DNA of 64,000 nt from positions 124,001 to 188,000 of the forward strand of contig NZ_APHJ01000018.1 in the NCBI RefSeq assembly GCF_000403785.1. Reading direction: 5' to 3'. The notes under the pieces were generated by a model, which saw nothing but the letters and a program-made list of their open reading frames with translations, was not told the DNA's origin and did no database searches. Of this stretch, positions 1-9,120 are shown piece after piece (within the stretch, counting starts at the first letter, position 1; every line of letters starts with the position of its first letter). The position numbers and the translations under genes are program-made. Origin of the DNA: Gillisia sp. CAL575. Lineage in GTDB: Bacteria > Bacteroidota > Bacteroidia > Flavobacteriales > Flavobacteriaceae.

Positions 1-381
1 TGGTTACAGTGATTTTTTATCATCATTTAGAAATGTTGGTATGTCTGTTTCTGAATTTCAAAAAGATCACTTAGAAACAGAAAGCAAATTAATGAATGCC
101 GCTAAATTAGCTATTGAGGAAGATCATGCCGAGTCCATAATACTTGGCTGTACATTAGAGTTTAATTTTACAAAAAGATACAGGAAAAATTGAAGGTTCC
201 GGTTATAGACCCATCACTAGCCGCATTAAAACAAGCGGAACAAGCAGCTCTTTTAAGTAAACAATGCGGGTGGAAACCTTCAAGAAAATGGAGTTGTGAA
301 GCCCCAAAAGAAAGTGAATTAAATTGTTTTGGATTGTTCCACGATGAATATAAATTTGGGAATCGTATTATTATAAAATAA
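1..381 (+). pseudogene. Asp/Glu/hydantoin racemase, 5'-partial and frameshifted
   Basis: The end of an Asp/Glu/hydantoin racemase-family enzyme, expected to interconvert the enantiomers of a hydantoin or amino acid. The window opens inside the gene. Frame 2 (from base 2) carries the family motif IILGCT with the catalytic Cys, then stops at about base 191. The reading continues one frame over as YKKIQEKLKVPVIDP and SLAALKQAEQAA, the typical C-terminal 'vPVIDP..aA' segment, ending at 381. A one-base loss between about 161 and 172 explains the break. Either the gene is inactivated or there is a sequencing error; the rest of the reading frame looks undamaged. The stop overlaps the start of the next gene (TAATG), so the two were translationally coupled. 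Confidence 0.8.
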
Positions 382-710
382 TGGAAATAAAGAAAATCGT
401 TTTTCCATCACCGATGGAAAATTACAACAAACAACTTTTTAAGATAAAAGAGGAAGGCTTAGATATTGAATTTGGAACGGTATTCTTGCAAAAAGGAACT
501 CGTATTCCTGAAAAAGGCTTCTCAAAACATGAGCAACTGGAACTATCCATAATTCAACAAGGAAAAATTGAAATGCTTAATGAAGATGGTAGTATAAAAG
601 GATATTTAAATTCTGGTGATGTGGTGCATATTAAAGCTTTAGAAGCACAAGCAGGTAATATTTTGGAAGACACTAAAATTATTTATGTGCTTTGTAAGAT
701 AAATAAATAG
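381..710 (+). CDS. Small cupin-fold protein of the hydantoin cluster
   Basis: A 109-residue single-domain protein with cupin-like strand pattern: a KHEQLELSIIQQGKIEML stretch, then GYLNSGDVVHI, the typical 'G.....GD.v.ip' turn of the second cupin motif. Only one plausible metal His is visible in the first motif (KHEQ), so metal binding is uncertain. Its start codon overlaps the stop of the racemase, which places it in the same transcript. The role is unknown; a small ligand-binding or isomerase function in the same pathway is likely but cannot be read from the sequence. Confidence 0.7.
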   Translation: MEIKKIVFPSPMENYNKQLFKIKEEGLDIEFGTVFLQKGTRIPEKGFSKHEQLELSIIQQGKIEMLNEDGSIKGYLNSGDVVHIKALEAQAGNILEDTKIIYVLCKINK

Positions 711-754
711 CGTTTCTTAAGAGCACAGAAATGGTAATTGAAGATTTTAATTGT

Positions 755-777
755 CACATTGAGCCTGTCGAAATGTG
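755..777. repeat. Short dispersed-type inverted repeat
   Basis: CACATT (755-760) and AATGTG (772-777) flank GAGCCTGTCGA in the 116-bp gap between the cupin and permease genes. The GAGCCTGTCGA-type core resembles short intergenic repeats common in Flavobacteriia genomes. It could form a weak hairpin, but no T-run follows, so it is not a convincing terminator. Confidence 0.4.
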
Positions 778-826
778 AGCGTAAACTAATTACCTTAAAT
801 TACGTTAATGGAAGTGAAATTGACGT

Positions 827-2146
827 ATGATGGTTCTTAGTAACCAGATAATCAGCAAAAAAAATAGTATGCAAAATAACGAAAACAATACAAAATGGTT
901 TAGCCTCGCTGGAATTTGGTTTGGCGGCATTGTAAGTGTTCCAGCATTATTAATTGGAAGTACGCTTATAGCTTCTTTAAGTTTTTACACTTCTCTTTTA
1001 GCAGGGCTGGTTGGATTTAGCTTTGTAGTGTTTTTTATGGCATTATTAAGTATTGCCTCTGTAGAAAAAAGAAAATCTACGGTTTCATTAGCCTCAAGCA
1101 GTTTTGGTAAAACCGGAGCAAATATAATTGTAGGACTCATCATAGGAATGTCCACATTGGCATGGTTTGGAATACAAAGCAATATAGCCGGCGCTTCTTT
1201 TTCAAAAATAATCTTAGAAAGCACAGATGTTGATATTCCTTCCTGGATTTCTTCGGTATTTTGGGGAATTATAATGGTTCTTACTGCCGTTTTCGGATTT
1301 AAATATCTGAAATGGCTAAATTATATAGCGGTTCCGGCGATAGTTTTACTGCTCATTTATGGTCTTGTTATTACATTTCAAAACCATAGCTTCTTGGAAA
1401 TAAGCAATTACAAACCAAAAGAAAGTATTTCCTTACTAAAAGCTATTGGTCTAACCATCGGATTTATTTCTGTTGGGGGCGTGATTTCTCCCGATTATAA
1501 TCGGTTTGCTGCTTCTAAAAAGGATGCTATTTTAGGCTCAATTTTTGGAATTATCCCATCTGCAACCTTATTGCTCGCAATTGGAGCAATCTTGGCCATA
1601 ACTCAAAACACTTATGATATTGTTGAGATCTTTTCGTCATTGGGTTTTCCCTTTTTCGCTTTAACTATTTTAATATTAGCTACCTGGACATCTAATGTGA
1701 TGAATATTTATTCTTCGGGTTTGGCATTTACTAATTTGTTAAATCTTAATGAATCATATCGATCAAAAGTCACCCTTGTAGCTGGGATGGCTGGTATTAC
1801 ACTTGCAGCACTGGGTATTATAAATCATTTTATAGATTTTATAAGCCTTATTACAATAACAATTACTCCCATTGCAGGCGTAATTATATCCGATTATTTT
1901 ATATCCAAAACCTATTCGGAAACTGAGAAAAAATTTAATTTTAAAGGTGTTATCTCTTGGGGTTTTGGAGTTGCGGTGATGCTAATTATGAGCTCCGAAA
2001 TTAAATATATTCTCGGAATATTAGGAGCTGCGGCGGTCTATTATTTATTACAGAAATTGTTTATATCAAAAATCCTGGAGCAAGATCGCCCGAACCTTAC
2101 AAATAGGCCCTCGGAGTATGAATTGGAAAACACCTCAAAAAATTAG
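827..2146 (+). CDS. NCS1-family permease (cytosine/purine/hydantoin type)
   Basis: A 439-residue inner-membrane permease of the nucleobase:cation symporter-1 family (CodB, Mhp1, allantoin permease relatives), with about 12 hydrophobic segments. Typical features are the N-terminal WFSLAGIWFGG, the GFISVGGVISPDYNRFA loop between the middle helices, and TITPIAGVIISDYFI near the C-terminus. The first ATG is at 827, but the ATG at 869 (protein starting MQNNENNTKW) leaves a more normal N-terminus and may be the true start. It lies between a hydantoin racemase and DUF917/hydantoinase genes, so a hydantoin-like heterocycle is a more likely substrate than cytosine; that is an inference from context. 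Confidence 0.85.
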   Translation: MMVLSNQIISKKNSMQNNENNTKWFSLAGIWFGGIVSVPALLIGSTLIASLSFYTSLLAGLVGFSFVVFFMALLSIASVEKRKSTVSLASSSFGKTGANIIVGLIIGMSTLAWFGIQSNIAGASFSKIILESTDVDIPSWISSVFWGIIMVLTAVFGFKYLKWLNYIAVPAIVLLLIYGLVITFQNHSFLEISNYKPKESISLLKAIGLTIGFISVGGVISPDYNRFAASKKDAILGSIFGIIPSATLLLAIGAILAITQNTYDIVEIFSSLGFPFFALTILILATWTSNVMNIYSSGLAFTNLLNLNESYRSKVTLVAGMAGITLAALGIINHFIDFISLITITITPIAGVIISDYFISKTYSETEKKFNFKGVISWGFGVAVMLIMSSEIKYILGILGAAAVYYLLQKLFISKILEQDRPNLTNRPSEYELENTSKN

Positions 2147-2231
2147 AGGCATCCCGATAGCTTCTGAGGAGGGGAACCTGTACAGGCGGGTTAAAATCCT
2201 CAATGAGAGATTAAACTTTTAAAAAAATAAA

Positions 2232-3311
2232 ATGAAAAAAATAACCGTAAAAGATCTTGAATATATTTCTTTAGGTTCTACTATTTTAGGAACTGGAGGT
2301 GGTGGTGATCCTTATATAGGAAAATTATTAGCTAAAAAGTCTATTGAAGATTATGGGGATGTAAGCCTAATAAAAGCTGAGGAATTAGATGATGATGCGT
2401 TGGTTGTGCCAATTGCTGCTTTTGGCGCTCCCATGATCCTAGTTGAAAAATTGTTCTCTGGAAATGAATTTTATAGCGCTTTTGAAATGATGGAAAGTTA
2501 TCTGGGAAGAAAAATAGATGCTGTAATGCCTGCTGAAGCTGGCGGACTTAATGGCGTAATTCCTTTAGCCGTAGCCGCAAAAAAACAAATTCCAATAGTT
2601 GATGCTGATGGTATGGGAAGAGCTTTCCCTCGCTTAGAGATGGTAACATTCACTCTGCACGGAATTTCTGTGTCGCCTATTACTCAAGCGGATGAAAAGG
2701 GTAATAAAAACGTTTATGATACCATAAATAACGTTTGGGGAGAAACACTAGTAGGTGCAACTACTATTCAAATGGGTGGAAGTTGTGCTATTGGTTGTTA
2801 TCCAATGAGTGGCGCTCAAGTTAAGAAAGCTGCAGTTCATGGTATAATTTCATATGCTCAGGTATTAGGAGAAGCTATTTTAAATGCTAAAAAACATCAA
2901 AAGAATCCAATTGACTCATTAATTGAAAAAGCAGATGCTATTCAGCTTTTTTCCGGGAAAATATCTAATATAACTATTAAAACAGAAGGAAGGTGGAATA
3001 AAGGTCTCTGTGAAATTATGGGCTTAGGGGAAGACAGTGGTTCCACAATGGAGCTTGATTTTCAAAATGAATTTTTAATGGCTAAAAAAAATGGTAAACC
3101 GGTTGCTATTACTCCTGATTTAATTGTTCTAATTGATGCTGAAAATGCTCACCCCATTACTGCTGAGACCATTCAATATGGTACGCGAGTTATTGTTTTA
3201 GGCATGAAAGCAGATGAACAATGGCGAACGCCGGAAGGAATTGAACTAGGGGGGCCAGAAAAATTTGGATACACAGAAAAATTTGTTCCTGTTGAAATAT
3301 TAAATGATTAA
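2232..3311 (+). CDS. DUF917 (S-methyl-thiohydantoin desulfurase-type) protein
   Basis: A 359-residue DUF917 protein. It begins with the family signature LGSTILGTGGGGDPYIGKLLA and continues with DAVMPAEAGGLNG, IPIVDADGMGRAFPRLEMVTF and GGSCAIGCYPMSG. Members of this family are annotated as S-methyl-thiohydantoin desulfurase domains and are almost always encoded beside hydantoinase/oxoprolinase genes, as here (next gene 10 bp downstream). Length fits the family. The enzyme would act on a modified hydantoin ring in the cytoplasm; the exact substrate cannot be read from the sequence. Confidence 0.85.
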   Translation: MKKITVKDLEYISLGSTILGTGGGGDPYIGKLLAKKSIEDYGDVSLIKAEELDDDALVVPIAAFGAPMILVEKLFSGNEFYSAFEMMESYLGRKIDAVMPAEAGGLNGVIPLAVAAKKQIPIVDADGMGRAFPRLEMVTFTLHGISVSPITQADEKGNKNVYDTINNVWGETLVGATTIQMGGSCAIGCYPMSGAQVKKAAVHGIISYAQVLGEAILNAKKHQKNPIDSLIEKADAIQLFSGKISNITIKTEGRWNKGLCEIMGLGEDSGSTMELDFQNEFLMAKKNGKPVAITPDLIVLIDAENAHPITAETIQYGTRVIVLGMKADEQWRTPEGIELGGPEKFGYTEKFVPVEILND

Positions 3312-3321
3312 ATAAAAGATT

Positions 3322-4905
3322 ATGTTTTATAAAATTGGAGTTGATGTTGGGGGTACAAATACAGATGCTGTATTAATAACTCAAGAGAATCACATAATAG
3401 CTAAAACCAAACAAACTACTACACAGGATGTCAGCAGTGGGATTAAAAAAGCTATTAAAGAAGTGCTTCAACAGGCTGCAGTTCCCTCGGAGGCTATCAA
3501 ATATATAATGTTGGGTACAACACATTGTACTAACGCGTTGGTAGAAAGGAAAAATCTCAATAAAATAGGTGCAATCCGTATAGGTTTACCGGCAAGCGGT
3601 GCAATACCAACATTGTCAGATTTTCCAGAAGATCTTAAAATTCTTTTAGGAGAACATTGTTATATGGTTCATGGAGGTTATGAATATGATGGAAGAAATA
3701 TAAGTCCATTAGATGAAGTTGAAGTAAAGAAATGTTTACTTCAAATGAAAGGTAAAATAGAATCACTTGCAGTTACGGGAATATTCTCAAAAATTAATCC
3801 CGATCAGGAATTACAAGTTGCAGCTTGGTCTAAAGAAATTTTAGGAGATACTGTTAAAGTAAGCTGCTCCTATCAAATTGGTGGATTGGGTTTGTTAGAA
3901 AGAGAAAATGCTTGCATTCTTAATGCCTCACTACAAGGCGTCGCTACTAAAATGGTGAAAGCTTTTAAAGAAACTGTTGACCAGCTTGGGCTATCATCTC
4001 AATTATTTATTGGACAAAATGATGGAACCCTAATGTCTCTAGAACAAGTTCAAAATTTCCCTGTTTTAACAATATCTTCCGGACCAACCAATAGCATTCG
4101 TGGGGCTGGCTCATTGTCAAAAACAGAAAATGGAATTGTTATCGATGTTGGTGGCACCACTTCGGATGGAGGAGTATTGGTTAATTTTTTTCCTAGGGAA
4201 AGTACACAAGCAGCGCAAATTGGAGGTGTATTTACTAATTTTAGAATGCCCGATGTGGTATCTGTTGGTATAGGCGGAGGAACTATTGTTAGATTTAATG
4301 AAGGAATCTGTACACTTGGTCCAGATTCAGTTGGGTATCGTCTAAAAGAAAAATCAATTGCCTTTGGAGGAGATATATTAACACTCACTGATTTTTTTAT
4401 TGCGGAAGGGCAATTAGAAATAGAAGGTTCATTTCTAAAAGAAAATATCAAAGAAAAAATAAGCGAAATTGTTACAATTTCTTATTTACAAGCATTAAAA
4501 CAAGTGAAAAAATGTATTCAATTAGAAATTGAAAAATTGGTTGATAAGTTAAAAACAGAATCTAAAGATATCCCTGTTATTGCTTGTGGTGGTGGTGCTT
4601 TTCTTTTGCCTAAAGAAATAGCTGGAGCTTCAAAAGTACTGTTTCCCTTACATCTGGAAGTTGCTAATGCTTTTGGGGCTTGTATAGCTCAAATCAGTAG
4701 TGAAGAAGAAATTATTATCAATACGTTGCAAAATGATGAAAAGGAAGAAATGGAAAAACTTATAACGAATGCAACAAAAATCTTATTAAAAAATGGAGCC
4801 AAAATAAACAGTATTAATATACTTACAAAGTCATCAATTCCTTTAGCATATTTACCAGGAACGGTATTACTAAAAGTAAAACTTTGTGGCGATTTAGCTC
4901 AATAA
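3322..4905 (+). CDS. Hydantoinase/oxoprolinase-family ATP-dependent enzyme (HyuA type)
   Basis: A 527-residue protein of the N-methylhydantoinase A/oxoprolinase family with actin-like ATPase folds. The N-terminal DVGGTNTDAVLI is the first nucleotide-binding loop, and VIDVGGTTSDGGVL near residue 275 is the second. SVGIGGGTIVRF and ACGGGAFLLP follow. It is shorter than stand-alone HyuA (about 680-700 residues), as is usual for the versions paired with DUF917. It would open a hydantoin-like or lactam ring with ATP. Last gene of the cluster; no terminator-like hairpin is visible after it. Confidence 0.85.
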   Translation: MFYKIGVDVGGTNTDAVLITQENHIIAKTKQTTTQDVSSGIKKAIKEVLQQAAVPSEAIKYIMLGTTHCTNALVERKNLNKIGAIRIGLPASGAIPTLSDFPEDLKILLGEHCYMVHGGYEYDGRNISPLDEVEVKKCLLQMKGKIESLAVTGIFSKINPDQELQVAAWSKEILGDTVKVSCSYQIGGLGLLERENACILNASLQGVATKMVKAFKETVDQLGLSSQLFIGQNDGTLMSLEQVQNFPVLTISSGPTNSIRGAGSLSKTENGIVIDVGGTTSDGGVLVNFFPRESTQAAQIGGVFTNFRMPDVVSVGIGGGTIVRFNEGICTLGPDSVGYRLKEKSIAFGGDILTLTDFFIAEGQLEIEGSFLKENIKEKISEIVTISYLQALKQVKKCIQLEIEKLVDKLKTESKDIPVIACGGGAFLLPKEIAGASKVLFPLHLEVANAFGACIAQISSEEEIIINTLQNDEKEEMEKLITNATKILLKNGAKINSINILTKSSIPLAYLPGTVLLKVKLCGDLAQ

Positions 4906-5226
4906 AAATCAATTTGTGGTGATAGAAAATTTATTGAAGCTACGATTAGATATTTAATGAACTTGTTCTAACAGGTTAAAATTTATATAGCTGAATTAAA
5001 AGTACTGAGCATATATTTAATGAAGCGACAAAAGCAGCTGACAGGACAGCACTTTATGGTCTTAACATAGAAACAATTTTTAAATAATGATATCTTTAGT
5101 TTTATTTATATTCAAGACACTACAATTTATGATGCTATTGTAGGAAAGTCACATATATAAGATGTTAATCTATAATATATCACAGTTCTTCGGGAACTTA
5201 TTTAAACGACGCGAGGGTGAAAGCTA
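4906..5226. other. Intergenic gap between hydantoin cluster and mobilisation genes
   Basis: No complete gene is visible in these 321 bp. A short open stretch reads FNEATKAADRTALYGLNIET up to a stop near 5088. It looks like the C-terminal tail of a lost protein, but I cannot name the family. The two flanking transcription units converge here, so the gap may mark the boundary of the mobilisable element. Confidence 0.35.
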
Positions 5227-6840
5227 TCAAGCCCCCTCCTTTTTTACTTTTTTACTTTTACAAATGGAACGAACTTCCCTGTATATCTTTTTATAGTTTT
5301 CATTGACTTCTTCCTCTGAAAAAAAATTGTTCATTTCAGGGAGTGCCCGTTCAATTTTCTGATGTTTAAACTGAACCTTTTTATCTTTTCCGTCGGCATA
5401 AGTAATGAATTCTCCTTGTTTCAAACTAAAAAAAACATTTGCCCTAACCTTAGAAATCTCTTTTTCTCCGGTGGATATTCTAGTGTCAAAATCCAAACCT
5501 GTCCCACGCATCACCGTTTTTGTTTCATCTTTTATAATTTCAAAAAACCGTTCATAGTACCTAGCTGTATCAGGATCGTTAACTTTTCCGAAGAACTGAT
5601 AGGACAGGTTGCTTAAAATTGCCTTACTGGCTTTGTCACCGTACATCATATCGTTCTGAATCTTATCTTGCATAACATATATAGTGGCTATATCATAACT
5701 CCTAAGCGTGGCTGGGATGCGGTGCATATTTAATAATCTAATTGTTGGAGCTTCTTCAATTAGAAGAAAAGATGATTTGGAATGCCGCACGCTCATTTGC
5801 TTTACAATAGTATGTATTACCGTGGCAATGACAGGGGAATATGCGGAATCGTATTTCGGGTTATTTACTAAGGAGATCACAGCTGGGTTTTCTGGGTTAT
5901 TAATATTCAGGGGAATATCATCTGCTGCTAATGCCATAAAAATACGTTTACTACTAATCTTCATCAGCGCAGTAGAAAGTGTGCTCTTTACCCCGGCAGT
6001 TTGTCTTTCGGAATCTTTTCCGCTAATAAAAGCATCTGCAAAAGCCCGTGAAGTCTGGTTGGATTTCAAGAAATCTATTAGTTCATCAGTGTCTAGATAT
6101 TGGTAAATGGCAATCAGGTGAGGGAGCGTACAATATTCCGGAAAAGAAACTTTCAGTTTCCAAATAAGTCCAGAGATTAATCCCTGCGCGGCATCATTAA
6201 AAAATTTGCCTACTCCGGTGGCACCAGCTTCTTTTTGTTCCAGTAGGTTCTCTATAAGAACCCTTGACACCTCATTTATATCTTCTTCATTCTCCATATA
6301 TCTCGGGGCAATAGGATTTACCCTATGAATGATCTTATCAAAGGAAAGGATATAAAACGGCAAATTGGGGTTCCTGAATAGGGGATAGGCTATTTCGGTA
6401 ATCTCATAATCTTTATAATCGTGTATAAGCCCGCAGAAAGAATATTTGCTAAAATGCTCCAGAAGATTATAAACTACACTTTCTGTTTTTCCACTCCCTG
6501 CAGCCCCAATAATGGAAACACCTCGCTTAATATTGCCAATCTTAAATTTGCCATTTTCTGCTTTAAATTGCACCTGGTATTTAGTCTCAATATTTGATAG
6601 CTCTTTCTTAGGTATAAATACATAGAGGACAGTATTACTCAAAATAAGAGGACATCCTAAATAGAGAAATATAGTAGCTATTTCTTCCAGAGATGGATTG
6701 GTGGGTAGTATAGCCCAAAACAGAAAACCGCAAAAGAGTAAATTAATAGGAAATGGATGGACTGCTATTTTATATATCCTATAAAAAATAGCACTGCCGG
6801 TTGCAATACAAATTATAATATTAATGACATTAGTTTCCAT
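5227..6840 (-). CDS. Conjugative coupling protein (VirD4/TraG-like, MobC)
   Basis: A 537-residue membrane ATPase that would link the relaxase-DNA complex to a type IV secretion channel. Two to three hydrophobic helices occupy the first 85 residues, followed by a Walker A motif GAAGSGKTES near residue 110 and a Walker B-like FLLIEEAPT near residue 360. A late YADGKD..VQFKHQ tail matches the short VirD4/TraG-like proteins of Bacteroidota mobilisable elements. It is the last gene of a three-gene mob operon, 11 bp after the relaxase gene. No other T4SS (tra) genes are present, so the element would be mobilisable rather than self-transmissible. Confidence 0.85.
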   Translation of the reverse strand: METNVINIIICIATGSAIFYRIYKIAVHPFPINLLFCGFLFWAILPTNPSLEEIATIFLYLGCPLILSNTVLYVFIPKKELSNIETKYQVQFKAENGKFKIGNIKRGVSIIGAAGSGKTESVVYNLLEHFSKYSFCGLIHDYKDYEITEIAYPLFRNPNLPFYILSFDKIIHRVNPIAPRYMENEEDINEVSRVLIENLLEQKEAGATGVGKFFNDAAQGLISGLIWKLKVSFPEYCTLPHLIAIYQYLDTDELIDFLKSNQTSRAFADAFISGKDSERQTAGVKSTLSTALMKISSKRIFMALAADDIPLNINNPENPAVISLVNNPKYDSAYSPVIATVIHTIVKQMSVRHSKSSFLLIEEAPTIRLLNMHRIPATLRSYDIATIYVMQDKIQNDMMYGDKASKAILSNLSYQFFGKVNDPDTARYYERFFEIIKDETKTVMRGTGLDFDTRISTGEKEISKVRANVFFSLKQGEFITYADGKDKKVQFKHQKIERALPEMNNFFSEEEVNENYKKIYREVRSICKSKKVKKEGA

Positions 6841-6851
6841 AGTAATTGAAT

Positions 6852-7886
6852 TTAAATCCCAATTGACCCAGATCTTAAGGCTGCATGAATTCCTTTCTGA
6901 ATGGATTTAATAAGTTTCACTGTTAGTTGCGCTTGGGAAAATGGTATCACAGGAAGAATCGGCATTCCCGTTTCCCGAAGCATCTTTATGGCCAGAGCTT
7001 TTTCTGAAGCGGGAAGCCCCATAATAGCAGAAAAATATATTTTTGGACTTTTAATAAAGTCTTTCCGTGCTTGATATGTTTCTACGAAATTGCGTTCGTA
7101 CTGAAAGTTTTTATCAAATGTTTTTTCTGCTTTCTGAAAAAAGTCATCCCGGTTAAATCCTCTTTTCACCGTTTTACCATTCATTTCAACTTCAGAGGCT
7201 TTGTATTTGCTCCCAGGAGATAAACTGAAGGAATTAGAAACATCTTTACGGCTCACTATAATATGTATATGGCTTTGGTTTCCTTCCTTGAGCATTCCCT
7301 GTGTGATCCGTTTTCCGTTTTGCTGATGAGGAGCATTTGCCTCCAAACTTTTAATTTCACCTTCTATCTTTCTAATACTTCCTTCTATTACTCCCCTGTT
7401 TATTTTTTGGATCTCATTCTTTAAATGAAGTATTTTTGTGGCATAAACTTGGTTTTCCCTCACTTGTATATCAGTTCCTTTAAATGCCCTCTGGTGCTCG
7501 ATCTTTGCAAAATATTTAATATCACTTACATCAACAGGCCGGCCATTGATTTCCCGGTTAAAGCAGGAAGCATAATCTTTCATGATTTCCCTGGTATATT
7601 GTTTTAAAGCTTCCGTGCTGTTTTGAAGTTTTTTCAATTCGTACTGTGAAGGATTTACAGTAATGGAATAAAATTTCGGTTCAATTTTTTTTAGCTTGGT
7701 TGTATTAGCATCTATTTCTTTTACTACGACTTCTGGAGAAATATCATCCTCCTTCTGATTGAAGAAAAATTCGTGATCACTTCCAATGTCGGGAAGCTGG
7801 TTTTCTTTTTCTAGATAATCCACATAGTCTGTGACACTTTGCGAATAATTTGCTCCCAGTTTCTGGGCTGTGATTGTGATATACAT
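6852..7886 (-). CDS. MobB-like relaxase (DUF5712 family)
   Basis: A 344-residue mobilisation protein. The N-terminus MYITITAQKLG and the SVTDYVDYLEKEN segment are characteristic of the DUF5712/MobB relaxase-like proteins of Bacteroidota mobilisable elements. The metal-binding histidine motif HIHIIVSRKD lies near residue 205, as expected for a nicking enzyme of the HxH type. The candidate catalytic Tyr is upstream and cannot be assigned with certainty (NPSQYE and EALKQYTREIM are possibilities). It would nick oriT and pilot the DNA. Its start is 6 bp after the stop of the BfmA/BtgA-like gene, so both are co-transcribed. Confidence 0.8.
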   Translation of the reverse strand: MYITITAQKLGANYSQSVTDYVDYLEKENQLPDIGSDHEFFFNQKEDDISPEVVVKEIDANTTKLKKIEPKFYSITVNPSQYELKKLQNSTEALKQYTREIMKDYASCFNREINGRPVDVSDIKYFAKIEHQRAFKGTDIQVRENQVYATKILHLKNEIQKINRGVIEGSIRKIEGEIKSLEANAPHQQNGKRITQGMLKEGNQSHIHIIVSRKDVSNSFSLSPGSKYKASEVEMNGKTVKRGFNRDDFFQKAEKTFDKNFQYERNFVETYQARKDFIKSPKIYFSAIMGLPASEKALAIKMLRETGMPILPVIPFSQAQLTVKLIKSIQKGIHAALRSGSIGI

Positions 7887-7892
7887 AGTGAG

Positions 7893-8252
7893 TTATTTAT
7901 AAAAATCGGGGTGAGTGTCATCTTCCTCATAATCCCTTTTTTTCTGATGTAAGTTTTTATTTTTAGGATCTGTAGCTTCTATAAGTGATTCCAGAATTGC
8001 CAAAGTAGGATTAGCTTTATTCTTTTCGACATCCTTCATAATTGCGATCACTGCATTTATTCTTTTCTTCAAACTGTTTTCTATACGTCTTCCTGTAGGT
8101 CCAAAATTTTCCTTGGGAGAAATCTCATTGAAATAGAAAAAATCCAACATTCCTGACAAAGCTTCAGTATTGGTATTAAAATGCATTTTTGAAAATTCTC
8201 TGAACCTTTCAGCAGTTTTTTTCTTGATTGTGATATTGGTATATCCATTCAT
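7893..8252 (-). CDS. BfmA/BtgA-family mobilisation accessory protein
   Basis: A 119-residue protein with the compact N-terminal DNA-binding region TNITIKKKTAERFREFSK and MHFNTNTEALSGMLDFF, then GPTGRRIENSLKKRINAVIAIMKDVEKN, the hallmark of BfmA/BtgA mobilisation proteins. These small, ribbon-helix-helix-like proteins bind oriT and assist the relaxase. It is the first gene of the mob operon, and the non-coding DNA upstream of it carries two strong inverted repeats (8276-8324 and 8385-8440). Confidence 0.85.
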   Translation of the reverse strand: MNGYTNITIKKKTAERFREFSKMHFNTNTEALSGMLDFFYFNEISPKENFGPTGRRIENSLKKRINAVIAIMKDVEKNKANPTLAILESLIEATDPKNKNLHQKKRDYEEDDTHPDFYK

Positions 8253-8580
8253 AATTCACCTTTTAATTATTCACGTACAGTAAATTTTCGCCATTTTACT
8301 GGGGTTCCAAGGGCATTTACTGTAAATCTCTAAATTTTCAAATTTTAATATTATTATAAAACACTGATAATCAATTATTTGAATCGAAAAGGAATAACTT
8401 AACATCGCTCTGCGTGTTACCCTCTTGCTATTCCTTTTCGTCCCGTAGGGACAAAAATTTCAACTATTAAATAGAATTTAATAGCCTTTTTCTTAATTGA
8501 AAAATCAAACATATTTTTTATGATTAATAAGCAAGATCTTTAAAATTAACTGCAGGAATTAGAATAAATAGTTGAGAATT
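8253..8580. other. Candidate origin of transfer (oriT) region
   Basis: This non-coding stretch lies directly upstream of the mob operon. It holds two perfect inverted repeats. TACAGTAAAT (8276-8285) pairs with ATTTACTGTA (8315-8324) across a 29-bp spacer. CGAAAAGGAATA (8385-8396) pairs with TATTCCTTTTCG (8429-8440) across a 32-bp spacer containing GCGTGTTACCCTCTTGC. Position beside relaxase and accessory genes, lack of coding potential and inverted repeats are the usual attributes of an oriT. The nic site cannot be located by eye. Confidence 0.5.
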
Positions 8581-8593
8581 CTGTAACAAAAAA

Positions 8594-8622
8594 AAACGGG
8601 TAATGAAATTCATCACCCGTTT
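8594..8622 (-). terminator. Intrinsic terminator of radC
   Basis: AAACGGGT (8594-8601) and ACCCGTTT (8615-8622) form an 8-bp stem, extended by ATGA/TCAT past one mismatch, with a 3-nt loop. On the minus strand the hairpin is followed by a T-run (A-run at 8588-8596 on the plus strand), 18 bp past the radC stop codon. Confidence 0.75.
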
Positions 8623-8639
8623 AAAAATCTTATTTTTCG

Positions 8640-9089
8640 TTATAAAATCCCTTCATCAGCAAAAGAGAAGTAATCCCCATCTGGAATAATAATGAGATGA
8701 TCCAATAATTTTATATCTAAAAATTCACCTGCATTTTTAATTTTATTAGTCAATTGTTTATCTGCTTCGCTAGGTTTTAAATTTCCCGAGGGATGGTTAT
8801 GGGCTAAAATTATAGATGTGGTAAGTGATTTTAATATTACTGCAAATAGTATTCGCACATCCACAAGCGTACCTGTGATTCCTCCAGAGGAAACTTCAAA
8901 AATTCCTTTTACCTTATTGGAATTGTTTAAAAGCATTACCTTAAAGCATTCCTGTAAACCTATGCGGTCTTTATCCCAAGACTCAAATAATAGTTCTACT
9001 GCACTGTTTGAAGAAGTAATTTTGGGAGCCTGCTTCATTTTAAAATTTCCCTGATATTTTATCGAAATTTCATTAACTTTAGTTTTCAT
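8640..9089 (-). CDS. RadC-like JAB-domain protein of the mobile element
   Basis: A 149-residue RadC/MPN-type protein with the complete JAMM metal motif: AHNHPSGNLKPSEAD near residue 100, preceded by the conserved VSSGGITGTLVDVR and TSIILAHNH strands. It lacks the N-terminal helix-hairpin-helix of chromosomal RadC, which is normal for the short versions carried by conjugative and mobilisable elements of Bacteroidota. Its biochemical role there is unknown; a link to DNA repair or anti-defence is often supposed. The TTG/ATG choice is clear: the ATG at 9089 is followed by a basic N-terminal segment. Confidence 0.85.
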   Translation of the reverse strand: MKTKVNEISIKYQGNFKMKQAPKITSSNSAVELLFESWDKDRIGLQECFKVMLLNNSNKVKGIFEVSSGGITGTLVDVRILFAVILKSLTTSIILAHNHPSGNLKPSEADKQLTNKIKNAGEFLDIKLLDHLIIIPDGDYFSFADEGIL

Positions 9090-9120
9090 ATTGATCTTTA
9101 TTAAAAAGGGTTAATATTAA

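Noticed and set aside
2147-2231. A transcription terminator between permease and DUF917 genes
   Set aside because: The CATCCCGATAGC-type sequence looks like a dispersed intergenic repeat, but no stem with a T-run could be drawn.
4050-4451. A 133-residue minus-strand open frame inside the hydantoinase gene
   Set aside because: Antisense to a clear, motif-rich gene; Ser/Pro-rich translation typical of a shadow frame.
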